From: an uncultured Solobacterium sp.
Lineage (GTDB): Bacteria > Bacillota_I > Bacilli_A > Erysipelotrichales > Erysipelotrichaceae
NCBI GenBank assembly: GCA_938041275.1
Contig: CALISH010000126.1
Location: 1-35,758 of the forward strand
Direction: 5' to 3'
Length of the DNA: 35,758 nt
Shown here: one piece after another, positions 25,079 to 32,947 of the stretch
Position numbering within the stretch: the stretch's first letter is position 1
Layout: every line of letters begins with the position of its first letter
The notes under the pieces: model-generated
What the model was told of the DNA's origin: nothing
The model's input: the letters and a program-made list of their open reading frames with translations, nothing else
Databases searched by the model: none
Made by a program: the position numbers and the translations under genes

Positions 25079-26443
25079 ATGGATGTAAAATCTATGGTAT
25101 ATGGATATAAGGAAGAACTTTTAAAAAGATTAGGAAAGCTTGTATCAATTAATAGCGTGGAAGGAACACCAGAACCAGATGCACCGTTTGGTAAAGGACC
25201 TAAGGTTGCTTTAGAAACAGCATTAGAGATGATGAAGGCAGATGGTTTTCATACAGTAAATTTAGATAACTATATTGGTTACGCGGAAATCGGTTCAGGG
25301 GAAAAACTGATTGGTATTATCGGACATTTAGACGTTGTTCCTGCCAATGTAAAAGATGGATGGAACACAGATCCATTTGAAATGGTAGAAAAAGATGGCG
25401 TTCTGTATGGACGTGGTGTAAGTGATGATAAAGGTGCGATGGTTGCTAGCATGATTGCGTTAAAGGTAATCAAGGACATGAACGTTCCACTTACAAAGAG
25501 AATTCGTTTAATCTTCGGAACAAATGAAGAAACTGGATCGAAGTGCTTGAAACACTATGTTAAAAAAGAAGGTTCTGTAGACTATGGATTTACACCAGAT
25601 GGTGACTTCCCAGGTGTACATGGTGAAAAGGGCATGATTTCCATGCGTTACCTATCCAAGCATACAACCATCAAGGATATCCAAGGCGGTAGTGCAAAGA
25701 ATATCGTTTGTCGAAACTGCTATGTGGTTATTGATAAAAATAGTTTTTCTCGTAAGACACTAGAAGATTATTTCAATAACGAAAATCTTGAATTTAGCAT
25801 TGAGAACGTTGGTGAAAATGATGTTAAGATTTCTGTTCAGGGAATCGCAGCACATGCAAGTTTACCTGAACTTGGAAAGAATGCATTATCCTATCTGATG
25901 GATGGTTTAAAGCAGTCTGGTTTCCAAGATGGATTCGTTGACTTCTATTGCAAGCACTTTGGTCTAGCGACTGATGGTAGTGGCTTTGGTGCAAACTGTT
26001 CTGATGAATATGGAGCGTTAACACAAAACAATGGTGTCATCTCTATGCAAGATGGTGTCATCGAAGGTTCTATCGATATCCGTTTCCCAGTTACTTTGAC
26101 TTCTCGCAAGGTACTTAAGTTAATGGAGGGACATCTAGAGGATGAAAATGGTGTGATTGAAGTACTTCATACACATGAACCATTGTTCTTCCCAATTGAT
26201 TCCCCACTTGTAAGTGCATTATGTTCTGCATACCGTGAGGTTACAGGAGATAAGGATGCACAACCAATCACATTAGGTGGTGGCACATACGCAAAGGGAA
26301 TTGATAATACAATCGCATTTGGATGTGCATTCCAAGGCAAGGATTATCATATCCATGACGCAAATGAATATGTTGAGATTAATGAATTACTGCTACAAGC
26401 AGAAATCTATGTAGCTGCGATTCTAAAACTCTTAGCAATCTAA
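25079..26443 (+). CDS. pepV: Dinuclear zinc dipeptidase PepV (M20)
   Basis: The 454-residue M20-family protein has the PepV organisation: His83-x-Asp85 in GHLDVVPA, the bridging Asp116 in VSDDKGAM, the catalytic Glu150 with Glu151 in NEETGS, and a late His in the FQGKDYHIHDANEY segment. The FPGVHGEKGMI segment and the insertion domain between about residues 190 and 370 fit PepV rather than ArgE/DapE. It hydrolyses dipeptides with broad specificity in the cytoplasm, in keeping with the nearby aminopeptidase P. Strong GGAGGTGG site; terminator after the stop. Confidence 0.92.
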   Translation: MDVKSMVYGYKEELLKRLGKLVSINSVEGTPEPDAPFGKGPKVALETALEMMKADGFHTVNLDNYIGYAEIGSGEKLIGIIGHLDVVPANVKDGWNTDPFEMVEKDGVLYGRGVSDDKGAMVASMIALKVIKDMNVPLTKRIRLIFGTNEETGSKCLKHYVKKEGSVDYGFTPDGDFPGVHGEKGMISMRYLSKHTTIKDIQGGSAKNIVCRNCYVVIDKNSFSRKTLEDYFNNENLEFSIENVGENDVKISVQGIAAHASLPELGKNALSYLMDGLKQSGFQDGFVDFYCKHFGLATDGSGFGANCSDEYGALTQNNGVISMQDGVIEGSIDIRFPVTLTSRKVLKLMEGHLEDENGVIEVLHTHEPLFFPIDSPLVSALCSAYREVTGDKDAQPITLGGGTYAKGIDNTIAFGCAFQGKDYHIHDANEYVEINELLLQAEIYVAAILKLLAI

Positions 26444-26450
26444 ATACAAT

Positions 26451-26482
26451 AGACAGGAACTGGTAAAGCAGCCTGTCTTTTT
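26451..26482 (+). terminator. Intrinsic terminator after pepV
   Basis: AGACAGG pairs with CCTGTCT across a 14-base loop, followed by T residues. Confidence 0.85.
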
Positions 26483-26514
26483 CATTTATCTAATATTCTT
26501 TGAAGAATGGTGCG

Positions 26515-26523
26515 TGGTATAAT
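26515..26523 (+). promoter_or_regulatory. Extended -10 promoter producing a probable leaderless mRNA
   Basis: TGG-TATAAT is an extended -10 element with only six bases between the hexamer and the ATG at 26530. Transcription would therefore start at or next to the A of the ATG. No ribosome site is present in this span. Confidence 0.7.
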
Positions 26524-26529
26524 AGTCAC

Positions 26530-27366
26530 ATGACAAAAGTAGCGATTTTATATGATTTTGATAAAACACTGTGTGGGAAAGACATGCAGGAATATAGCTT
26601 GATTCCTTCTCTAGGCTATGAAAACCCAAAAGATTTTTGGAAGGAAGTAACTTCTTTAGCTCATGAACATAATATGGATGCGATTAGTGCGTATCTATAT
26701 CTATTGCAGAAGAAGTTTGAAGAGATGGGTCAACCACTTACAAAACAACAATTTGAAGGCGTAGGAAAGGGCATTGTTTTGTATAATGGCGTAGATACTT
26801 GGTTTAAGCGAATTAATAAATATGGGAAGAAATTGGGTCTTGAAGTAGAACATTACATTATCTCAAGCGGTATGAAGGAAATCATTGAGAATGTAACAGT
26901 TGCGGATGAGTTTAAACATATTTATGCATGTAGTTATTTCTACGATGAAAATGGATTTGCGAGATGGCCAGCACAAATTGTAAACTATACAACGAAGACA
27001 CAGTATATCTTCCGCATCAATAAACAAGTCTTAGATGAAAATGATTCGGAAGACCTAAATACTTATATTGATCCAAAACTACGTCCAATCCCATTAACAA
27101 AAATGGTTTATGTTGCGGATGGTTTAACAGATGTACCGTGTATGCGTCTTGTAAAAGAGTATGGTGGTCGTTCGATTGCGGTATATAATGAAAAATCCGC
27201 AAAGGCAAAAAAGATTGCGGAAAAACTCATTCGTGAAGAACGTGCAAACTACATGGTGAAAGCAGATTACAGTGAAGGCTCAGAAATGGAAACATTAATG
27301 AAGATGATACTCAATCACATGAGTGCAGATAGTGCCTTAGAAGCTTTAGAAGGTAAAATCAAATAA
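26530..27366 (+). CDS. HAD-superfamily phosphatase, phosphoserine-phosphatase-like
   Basis: The 278-residue protein has motif I YDFDKTL (Asp9, Asp11), a helical cap region of about 80 residues, motif II ISSGM, and the late VYVADGLTDVPCM motif with Gly-x-x-Asp. It looks like a cytoplasmic HAD phosphatase of the phosphoserine-phosphatase-like type; the substrate is unknown. The ATG at 26530 lies immediately after an extended -10 promoter, so the mRNA is probably leaderless; a TTG at 26500 in frame has no ribosome site. It is followed 15 bases later by the CBS-domain gene, probably co-transcribed. Confidence 0.85.
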   Translation: MTKVAILYDFDKTLCGKDMQEYSLIPSLGYENPKDFWKEVTSLAHEHNMDAISAYLYLLQKKFEEMGQPLTKQQFEGVGKGIVLYNGVDTWFKRINKYGKKLGLEVEHYIISSGMKEIIENVTVADEFKHIYACSYFYDENGFARWPAQIVNYTTKTQYIFRINKQVLDENDSEDLNTYIDPKLRPIPLTKMVYVADGLTDVPCMRLVKEYGGRSIAVYNEKSAKAKKIAEKLIREERANYMVKADYSEGSEMETLMKMILNHMSADSALEALEGKIK

Positions 27367-27380
27367 AGAGGGATAGATTT

Positions 27381-28070
27381 ATGACAAACGCAGAGAGATT
27401 TTTAAATGCCTATGCACAATGTGAGAAGAAGTTAGTAGAACTAGCAGAACAGCCAAAATATATTCCATTTTCACAACTGGTTGCGCGCTGTGCAAATCGA
27501 AGTAGAGTTGTCGCAATCAACCAACAATCTCTACGCGAGTATAATGAATTACGTAATGCAATCGTACATATTCGCGGTAGCGAAAAAGAGATTATCGCAG
27601 AACCATGTGATAGTGTAACGGAGGATATTGAACGTATCGCAAAGTTATTAACAGAACCACATGATATCCTAAAGTATGCAAGCATGCCTGTTAAAACGGT
27701 GCATATCGACACAAGTATTCGCGATGCTTTTCAACTCATGCAAGAAATGGACACATCAAAGCTTCCGGTATATAAGGGACAAAATTTTGTAGGAATGATT
27801 ACGTTAGATGAAATTGCGAAAGTTGCGATGCAAGGAAGAACAGATAATACAGTCGTATCAGATATTATCTCGTCTACCAAAAACTCTAGAGTTGTATTTA
27901 CTTCGAAGAGTAATAATGTGGATGTTGTATTACGTTATTTCGATAAGGCAAGAGATGAAGGTATTACGCTACTGGCAATCTTAATTACCGAATCAGGAAA
28001 GCCTAGTGAAAAACCTATCGGAATTATCACAACAGCTGACTTACCAAATATCTTAAATATTTATGCATAA
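27381..28070 (+). CDS. CBS-pair protein with HEPN-like N-terminal helices
   Basis: The 229-residue protein has two parts. Residues 1-95 are all-helical and include LREYNELRNAIVHIRG, which carries Arg58-Asn59-x3-His63: the R-N-x3-H form of the RNase-associated HEPN motif. Residues 98-229 are a tandem CBS pair (MPVKTVHIDTSIRDAFQLM... and SKSNNVDVVLRYF...GIITTADL), a domain pair that usually binds adenine nucleotides. The combination suggests a nucleotide-controlled RNA- or tRNA-acting protein, but that is inference; the HEPN-like part could be only structural. It follows the HAD gene with a modest GAGGGA site. Confidence 0.75.
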   Translation: MTNAERFLNAYAQCEKKLVELAEQPKYIPFSQLVARCANRSRVVAINQQSLREYNELRNAIVHIRGSEKEIIAEPCDSVTEDIERIAKLLTEPHDILKYASMPVKTVHIDTSIRDAFQLMQEMDTSKLPVYKGQNFVGMITLDEIAKVAMQGRTDNTVVSDIISSTKNSRVVFTSKSNNVDVVLRYFDKARDEGITLLAILITESGKPSEKPIGIITTADLPNILNIYA

Positions 28071-28100
28071 AAAATAATAGGGTGAATGCCCTATTATTTT
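28071..28100. terminator. Bidirectional terminator between convergent genes
   Basis: AAAATAATAGGG pairs perfectly with CCCTATTATTTT (12 pairs, six-base loop). It lies directly after the CBS gene and includes the last codons of the convergent S66 gene. Confidence 0.9.
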
Positions 28101-29077
28101 AGTTCAAATTGTAGTGATGCTTGACCATCTTTGTAGTGCAAGTGCAACATTGCACCATTGATCATTGTGATGCGTGGTACAGTATGACCGATATCCGCAT
28201 CATAGATAACTGGTATATCTTGTAATGCATGTTTAATTGCGTCTTCATAACTTAATCCAGTACTATTGGATTCAAAACAGGTTCTACCAATCATGATTGC
28301 TTTGGTTGTTTGAAACCAGCCTATATACTTCATCTGTAAAAGGGTACGGTAAAGTGTTTCACTATTCATTGCAAAGTTATCGAAATACCAAATAATACCA
28401 TCATTACGATAACGTTCGATAAACTGTAAGGTACCATCGTATGGTGTGCCAATTAAATCTTTCAATACATCAATACAACCACCGATACATCTACCTTTAA
28501 CATCAATTGTAAGTGAAGAAGATTTCCAGATACTATCTTTATCATAGATAATATCATCACTGAAGAATGGTGGTTGTTCCATGCGACGTGGATAATTGTG
28601 TTGTACAACTAAATCACCTTTTAGAATCGTAAGATTTCCCTCTAAATAATCGGGAGTAGGTGTCGCGTAGTAATCACTAGCGTTTTCTCCATAGAGTGTT
28701 GCGATATCGTACTTTGTTGTAATTGGATATACAAGCCCAGTTGGATCAGAAGCACCCATAATCCACTTTGGATTTGCTTGAATGATAGATGGGTTTAAAT
28801 GAGGAAGGATATCAAACAAGAAGTCACCTCCGGTTGCGGCCATCATCAAATCTACATCTTGATCGAGTAAGAGTTCTTCAACTTCTTTTGCACGAATGAT
28901 TGAAGTATTACTTGGTTCAGTTTCATTGCGTACAGATGCAGTTTCTTTTGTTTGATAACCATACGCATGCAGGTTATCGATTGAACGCTTATATTTCTGT
29001 ATAAATTTTCCAACACCTGAACTTGGTGCGCAAATGCCGATTGTATCGCCTTGTTTTATAAATTTAGGATATTTCAT
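28094..29077 (-). CDS. LD-carboxypeptidase-like S66 peptidase
   Basis: The 327-residue protein matches the S66 family (LdcA and the microcin C immunity peptidase MccF). The nucleophile Ser110 sits in WIMGASDPTGL, the family GxSD motif; His298 is in DADIGHTVPR. The position normally taken by the catalytic Glu (in LFLED) reads WYFDN, so Asp233 appears to replace it. A GGCIDVLKDLIGTPY segment is the family's core motif. Likely substrates are LD-linked muropeptides in cell-wall recycling, or aminoacyl-adenylate-like compounds. AAGGAGA precedes the ATG; a TATAAT hexamer lies upstream at 29103-29098 but has no clear -35. Confidence 0.85.
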   Translation of the reverse strand: MKYPKFIKQGDTIGICAPSSGVGKFIQKYKRSIDNLHAYGYQTKETASVRNETEPSNTSIIRAKEVEELLLDQDVDLMMAATGGDFLFDILPHLNPSIIQANPKWIMGASDPTGLVYPITTKYDIATLYGENASDYYATPTPDYLEGNLTILKGDLVVQHNYPRRMEQPPFFSDDIIYDKDSIWKSSSLTIDVKGRCIGGCIDVLKDLIGTPYDGTLQFIERYRNDGIIWYFDNFAMNSETLYRTLLQMKYIGWFQTTKAIMIGRTCFESNSTGLSYEDAIKHALQDIPVIYDADIGHTVPRITMINGAMLHLHYKDGQASLQFELK

Positions 29078-29111
29078 AGTTGGTCTCCTTAAATCGTATT
29101 ATACATAAAAT

Positions 29112-29136
29112 AACCATCGGTGGGGAGCCGATGGTT
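29112..29136. repeat. Perfect nine-bp inverted repeat in a divergent region
   Basis: AACCATCGG and CCGATGGTT with a seven-base loop (TGGGGAG). It lies next to the likely -10 of the S66 gene on one side and a small ORF on the other. There is no T run, so it is more like an operator or a structured 5' end than a terminator. Confidence 0.6.
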
Positions 29137-29175
29137 AAGTAAATCTTATTATTATTTATAAATTGGGGGGAATTT

Positions 29176-29265
29176 ATGAATTTAAGAAATAATTTAATTA
29201 CTGTACTGCACTCTAGCTACTCTTTAGTAACTTTGTTCTATGTCCTCCTTTCTGGTTACAGTTAA
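29176..29265 (+). CDS. Possible 29-residue hydrophobic peptide
   Basis: An unusually strong GGGGGG ribosome site (29165-29170) lies five bases before an ATG that encodes 29 residues (MNLRNNLITVLHSSYSLVTL...) ending with a hydrophobic stretch. A plausible promoter precedes it: TTAAGT (29135-29140) and TATAAA (29157-29162), 16 bases apart. It could be a leader or a toxin-like peptide. It is too short for statistical support, and the ribosome-site match could be chance. No similar peptide is recognised. Confidence 0.35.
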   Translation: MNLRNNLITVLHSSYSLVTLFYVLLSGYS

Positions 29266-29362
29266 TACTATAAAGTGAATATGTTAAGAAAATAAGAAGG
29301 CTATGTGAACTTTATCTGAACAAATGATGTGTTCAATCACATATTTCACTAGAATTAATAGA

Positions 29363-29371
29363 TGGTATAAT
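29363..29371 (+). promoter_or_regulatory. Extended -10 promoter producing a probable leaderless mRNA
   Basis: TGG-TATAAT, with six bases to the ATG at 29378: the same layout as the promoter at 26515-26523. No ribosome site lies between. Confidence 0.7.
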
Positions 29372-29377
29372 AACTCT

Positions 29378-31183
29378 ATGAAAATAGAAAATAAAATCTG
29401 TAAAACAGGCATGGCTCTATTTCTAGCTGTTGGAGTTCTTGGCTGTACAGTAAAAAAAGATTCGGTATCTACACATACAGTAAATGATGGTAACTATACA
29501 GGAATTGGGACTGGTTACAATGGTTATGTAACAGTATCTGCATCTTTCCGTAATGGGATGTTAACAAATGTAATTGTGACGGATGAACAGGAGACAGATG
29601 GAGTATCTGATGCGGCGTTAACTAAGATTCCTGAATATGTAATCGATGATCAATCTTTAAATGTTGATGTATCTACAGGTGCAACACAGACTTCAAAAGC
29701 AGTACTAGAAGCGATTGGAAATGCGATAACAGCTGCCAATGGAAATGTAGAGGAGTGGCAAAAGGATTGTACTGGGAAAAATAAAGAGAAGGTCATTGAA
29801 GAAGAATCAGATGTAACAGTTGTTGGCGGTGGTGCTGCAGGTATCGCTACAGTATTACGACTTCAGGAAAAAGGATATACGACAAGCATAATTGAAAAGG
29901 ATAGTGAGATTGGTGGTTCATTACGCTACTATGCCAATAGTGGACAAATTGTTGCAGGATCCACAAAGGCAAATCTAGAGGGTGTTGATACTGCAAGTAC
30001 ATTGGCCGAAGATATCACTGCTTATAGTAATCAAACAAATAGCCCTACTTTAAGTCAATTATTTGAAGATCAGATAGGTGAAACTGTAGATTGGCAATCA
30101 AAGATTCTAGGAATTACATTTGATAAAAAGATAGGCTATGTGCCTACGGATGGTTTATCCTTAAAATCCGTCATGATGTATGATGAATCGAGTGGTGAAA
30201 TCGATGACTTACTACAGAAAGAAGTGAAGGTATCTGGTTCTAGTGTTTATACCAATGCAGGTATCATTGGCTTGCGTTATGATGAAAGTGGCAAGGTTAT
30301 TGGTATAAGAGCGAAGAAGTCTAATGGTGATATTATTGAGACAACATCAAAGTATGTTGTTCTAGCAACAGGAACTTCTGCTGGAAATTTGAATTTGATT
30401 CCTGAGCGTGATCGTAATTCAAATTATCTAGGTCTTAAGACAAATACAGGAGATGCGTTAGCACTTGCAAGAGATGCTGAACATCCGTATCAGATAGAAG
30501 ATGGTTCGGTGGTATATAGCCATTTAGGCTATAGTGTACGTGATATTACATTGGATACATATCTTGCGACAAAGTCTGTTCTTGAAAAAGGTGTTGCGTT
30601 AGTCAATAACAATGGAGAGCGTTTCATCGATGAGACAGAACCGTATAATCAAATCTCTGAATCGATTCACAACCAGAATAATGCGACTTCTTATCTTGTA
30701 ATGAATGAAGATGTCTATGAAGAATGGAAGAAGAAATTACTTACAACAGCCACTATCTCTAAGGCTGATGTAAAATATCTACAGTCAATGTATGGTATCG
30801 TTCCATTTAGTGGAGAAACATTAAGTGAGGCTGCACTTTCAGCTGATTTAGATGCACAGAAGTTAGTACAAACAATCAACTACCATAACTTAGAAATTGA
30901 AGCTTCTAGTACAAATATAATGGGGAAGATTGACCCAGATAAACCTACATGCATTATTCCCCTAAATAAATATCGCTATGAAACAACAGGCGGTTTAAAG
31001 GTAGATGATCACTTAAATATTCTAGATGGTAGTGGTGCTTCAACGTTAAATGTATTTGCGGCAGGTAGTATTGCAGGAAATGTATTTGGTGAAAAGATGC
31101 CAGGAGGAGCAGGACTTGCATGGGCATTTATGTCTGGAAAGTATGTCGCAGATGAAATTGTAAGTGCCTTACAAGAAAAATAA
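29378..31183 (+). CDS. Lipoprotein FMN/FAD reductase (flavocytochrome-c fumarate reductase-like)
   Basis: The 601-residue protein begins with a lipoprotein signal peptide: Lys/Arg-rich start, MALFLAVGVLG and lipobox Cys23. Residues 37-120 form an FMN-binding domain with the flavinylation motif Asp97-x-x-Thr-Gly-Ala-Thr103, where ApbE would attach FMN. Residues 143-600 are an FAD-binding domain with the GGGAAG dinucleotide loop (150-155), an IIEKDSEIGG segment and a late FAAGSIAGN motif. This layout matches exported fumarate or urocanate reductase-like enzymes that take electrons from outside the membrane. The final motif reads GEKMPGGAG where fumarate reductases have an Arg, so the acceptor is uncertain. 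Its partner ApbE is not in the window. Confidence 0.87.
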   Translation: MKIENKICKTGMALFLAVGVLGCTVKKDSVSTHTVNDGNYTGIGTGYNGYVTVSASFRNGMLTNVIVTDEQETDGVSDAALTKIPEYVIDDQSLNVDVSTGATQTSKAVLEAIGNAITAANGNVEEWQKDCTGKNKEKVIEEESDVTVVGGGAAGIATVLRLQEKGYTTSIIEKDSEIGGSLRYYANSGQIVAGSTKANLEGVDTASTLAEDITAYSNQTNSPTLSQLFEDQIGETVDWQSKILGITFDKKIGYVPTDGLSLKSVMMYDESSGEIDDLLQKEVKVSGSSVYTNAGIIGLRYDESGKVIGIRAKKSNGDIIETTSKYVVLATGTSAGNLNLIPERDRNSNYLGLKTNTGDALALARDAEHPYQIEDGSVVYSHLGYSVRDITLDTYLATKSVLEKGVALVNNNGERFIDETEPYNQISESIHNQNNATSYLVMNEDVYEEWKKKLLTTATISKADVKYLQSMYGIVPFSGETLSEAALSADLDAQKLVQTINYHNLEIEASSTNIMGKIDPDKPTCIIPLNKYRYETTGGLKVDDHLNILDGSGASTLNVFAAGSIAGNVFGEKMPGGAGLAWAFMSGKYVADEIVSALQEK

Positions 31184-31186
31184 ATG

Positions 31187-31226
31187 AAAAAGTATGTATG
31201 AACTTCAATTCATGCGTACTTTTTTT
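31187..31226 (+). terminator. Intrinsic terminator after the flavoprotein
   Basis: A 16-bp stem (AAAAAGTATGTATGAA with TTCATGCGTACTTTTT, two G-T pairs) and a T run. Confidence 0.9.
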
Positions 31227-31255
31227 GATGGATTGGTTGTATCATTAATACGGTT

Positions 31256-31284
31256 TTACAATCCAAAAATAAATCTGTTATAGT
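31256..31284 (+). promoter_or_regulatory. Promoter for the CLC-type transporter
   Basis: TTACAA (31256-31261) and TATAGT (31279-31284) are separated by 17 bases. The leader to the ATG at 31309 is only about 20 bases, so there is no room for a riboswitch. Confidence 0.7.
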
Positions 31285-31308
31285 ATGGTACGCAAGGGGA
31301 AGTAAGAT

Positions 31309-32556
31309 ATGATAAATACGAATGAAAAAAAGATAGATTTAAAACAGAGCATAGACTTTATACGTATCCTCATATATGCGGCAATCGCAGGTCTAGGTGC
31401 AGGTGCTCTTGGTACATTATTTACATTTAGTGTAAATTACGTTACACAACTAAGAGGCAACCATCCATGGCTCATATATTTCTTGCCTATCGGTGGTATT
31501 GTTATTGTGTTGCTGTACAAACTGGCGAAATATAAGGATGCTGGAACAGATTTGGTAATTAATTCAATACATTCTGAGCCACATTTACCAGTTCGTATTG
31601 GACCACTAATCTTTATTTCTTCTGTTATTACACATTTATTTGGTGGATCTGCTGGACGTGAAGGGGCAGCGCTACAGATTGGTGGTAGCGTTGGTAGTTT
31701 TATATCAAAGACACTACGTTTAAAGGAAGAAGACAAAAAGACATTGATTATGGCTGGTATGTCTGGCTGTTTCTCGGCTCTATTTGGTACACCGTTAACA
31801 GCAGCTATCTTACCATTAGAAGTAGTACACGTAGGATATATGCAATATGCGGCATTACTTCCATGTGCTATCGCATCACTAGTTGGACATAGTGTAGCTA
31901 TCGCAATGAACTTAGTAGAGCCAATGCATCATATTGGTACAGTTCCTAATTTGGACGCAATCACAACGATTGCGGTGATTGGTTTATCACTATTGGCTGG
32001 ACTTGTCAGTCGTCTATTTGTCTTTAGTTTACATAAGACACATCATATCTTTGCGATGATTGAAAATGCATATGTTCGTGCAATAGTGGGTGCTTGTGTC
32101 ATCATCATATTGACACTATTGGTTGGTAATCAAGATTACAATGGTGTTGGTTCGCAAATGATTGAACGTTCGCTAAATGGAGATGTTCCAATCTATGCAT
32201 TCCTACTAAAGATTCTCTTTACAGCGATAACTCTATCTGCAGGATATAAGGGTGGTGAAATCATTCCTTCTTTGATTATTGGGGCAACTCTTGGTAGCGC
32301 ATTTGGTACGATATTTGGACTACCTGCGGGTCTATGGGCAGAGGTTGGTATGGTTGCGGTATTCTGCGGAGTTACGAACTGTCCAATTACTTCATTATTA
32401 ATTGGTTTTGAATTATTCAACTTCCAAGCAAGTTCATTCTTATTGATCGCAGTTGCGATTAGTTATATCGTTTCTGGTTATTCTGGCTTATATAAAGCAC
32501 AGATGATTATCTTCTCTAAGACGAGCCGCACTCGCATTGAACGCAATACAAACTAA
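31309..32556 (+). CDS. CLC-family anion transporter, CLC-F-like
   Basis: The 415-residue membrane protein shows the CLC fold: many helices, and HLFGGSAGREGAALQIGGS at residues 109-127 with GREG (116-119). The AGTDLVINSIHSEP segment at residues 78-91 takes the place of the GSGIP filter and resembles the GNNLI-IH type of CLC-F fluoride/proton antiporters, which also have THLFGGSAGREG. I therefore call it CLC-F-like: a likely fluoride exporter, with general chloride transport not excluded. AAGGGGAAG precedes the ATG. It is its own transcription unit from a clear promoter; the glutaredoxin-like gene follows 60 bases later. Confidence 0.82.
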   Translation: MINTNEKKIDLKQSIDFIRILIYAAIAGLGAGALGTLFTFSVNYVTQLRGNHPWLIYFLPIGGIVIVLLYKLAKYKDAGTDLVINSIHSEPHLPVRIGPLIFISSVITHLFGGSAGREGAALQIGGSVGSFISKTLRLKEEDKKTLIMAGMSGCFSALFGTPLTAAILPLEVVHVGYMQYAALLPCAIASLVGHSVAIAMNLVEPMHHIGTVPNLDAITTIAVIGLSLLAGLVSRLFVFSLHKTHHIFAMIENAYVRAIVGACVIIILTLLVGNQDYNGVGSQMIERSLNGDVPIYAFLLKILFTAITLSAGYKGGEIIPSLIIGATLGSAFGTIFGLPAGLWAEVGMVAVFCGVTNCPITSLLIGFELFNFQASSFLLIAVAISYIVSGYSGLYKAQMIIFSKTSRTRIERNTN

Positions 32557-32616
32557 AAGCATTTCAGTATAAAAATGGCTGAAAAATAGTAAAATAGAAG
32601 CGTAGAGGTGAATACT

Positions 32617-32892
32617 ATGAAGAAAATTACTTATTTCCATCTAAATTCTTGCCCTTATTGCAAGAACGCAAACAAAGCAATCGAAGAATTAAGAGTAGAG
32701 AATCCAGAATATAACAATATTGAAATTGATATGATTGAGGAAAATGAACATCCAGAAATCATTGAAAAGTATGATTATCACGCAGTTCCATGTATGTGGA
32801 TTGGCGATCAGAAAATCTATGAAGCACATTTATTCGAGAAGTATGACGAATGCAAGGAACAAGTGCGTAAAGTATTTGAGGCTGCGAAATAG
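32617..32892 (+). CDS. Glutaredoxin-like protein
   Basis: The 91-residue product has the thioredoxin fold of glutaredoxins: Cys12-Pro-Tyr-Cys15, the cis-Pro in HAVPCMWIGD, and a helix-rich end. It likely reduces disulfides or carries electrons in the cytoplasm. ATG 32617 is used because GAGGTG lies seven bases before it; a GTG nine bases upstream is inside that site. It is followed by a terminator and then by the CydDC-like exporter genes, so the two are neighbours but probably not one transcript. Confidence 0.85.
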   Translation: MKKITYFHLNSCPYCKNANKAIEELRVENPEYNNIEIDMIEENEHPEIIEKYDYHAVPCMWIGDQKIYEAHLFEKYDECKEQVRKVFEAAK

Positions 32893-32902
32893 TTTTTCTA
32901 TG

Positions 32903-32928
32903 AGGAATCTATCAAAGATTCCTTTTTT
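32903..32928 (+). terminator. Intrinsic terminator
   Basis: AGGAATCT pairs with AGATTCCT (five-base loop) and runs into six T. It sits 20 bases before the exporter gene, so it could attenuate readthrough into it. Confidence 0.85.
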
Positions 32929-32947
32929 AAGTAGACAAGGAGGTTAA

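Noticed and set aside
32608..32616. GTG start for the glutaredoxin-like protein
   Set aside because: The GTG is part of the ribosome binding site for the ATG at 32617.
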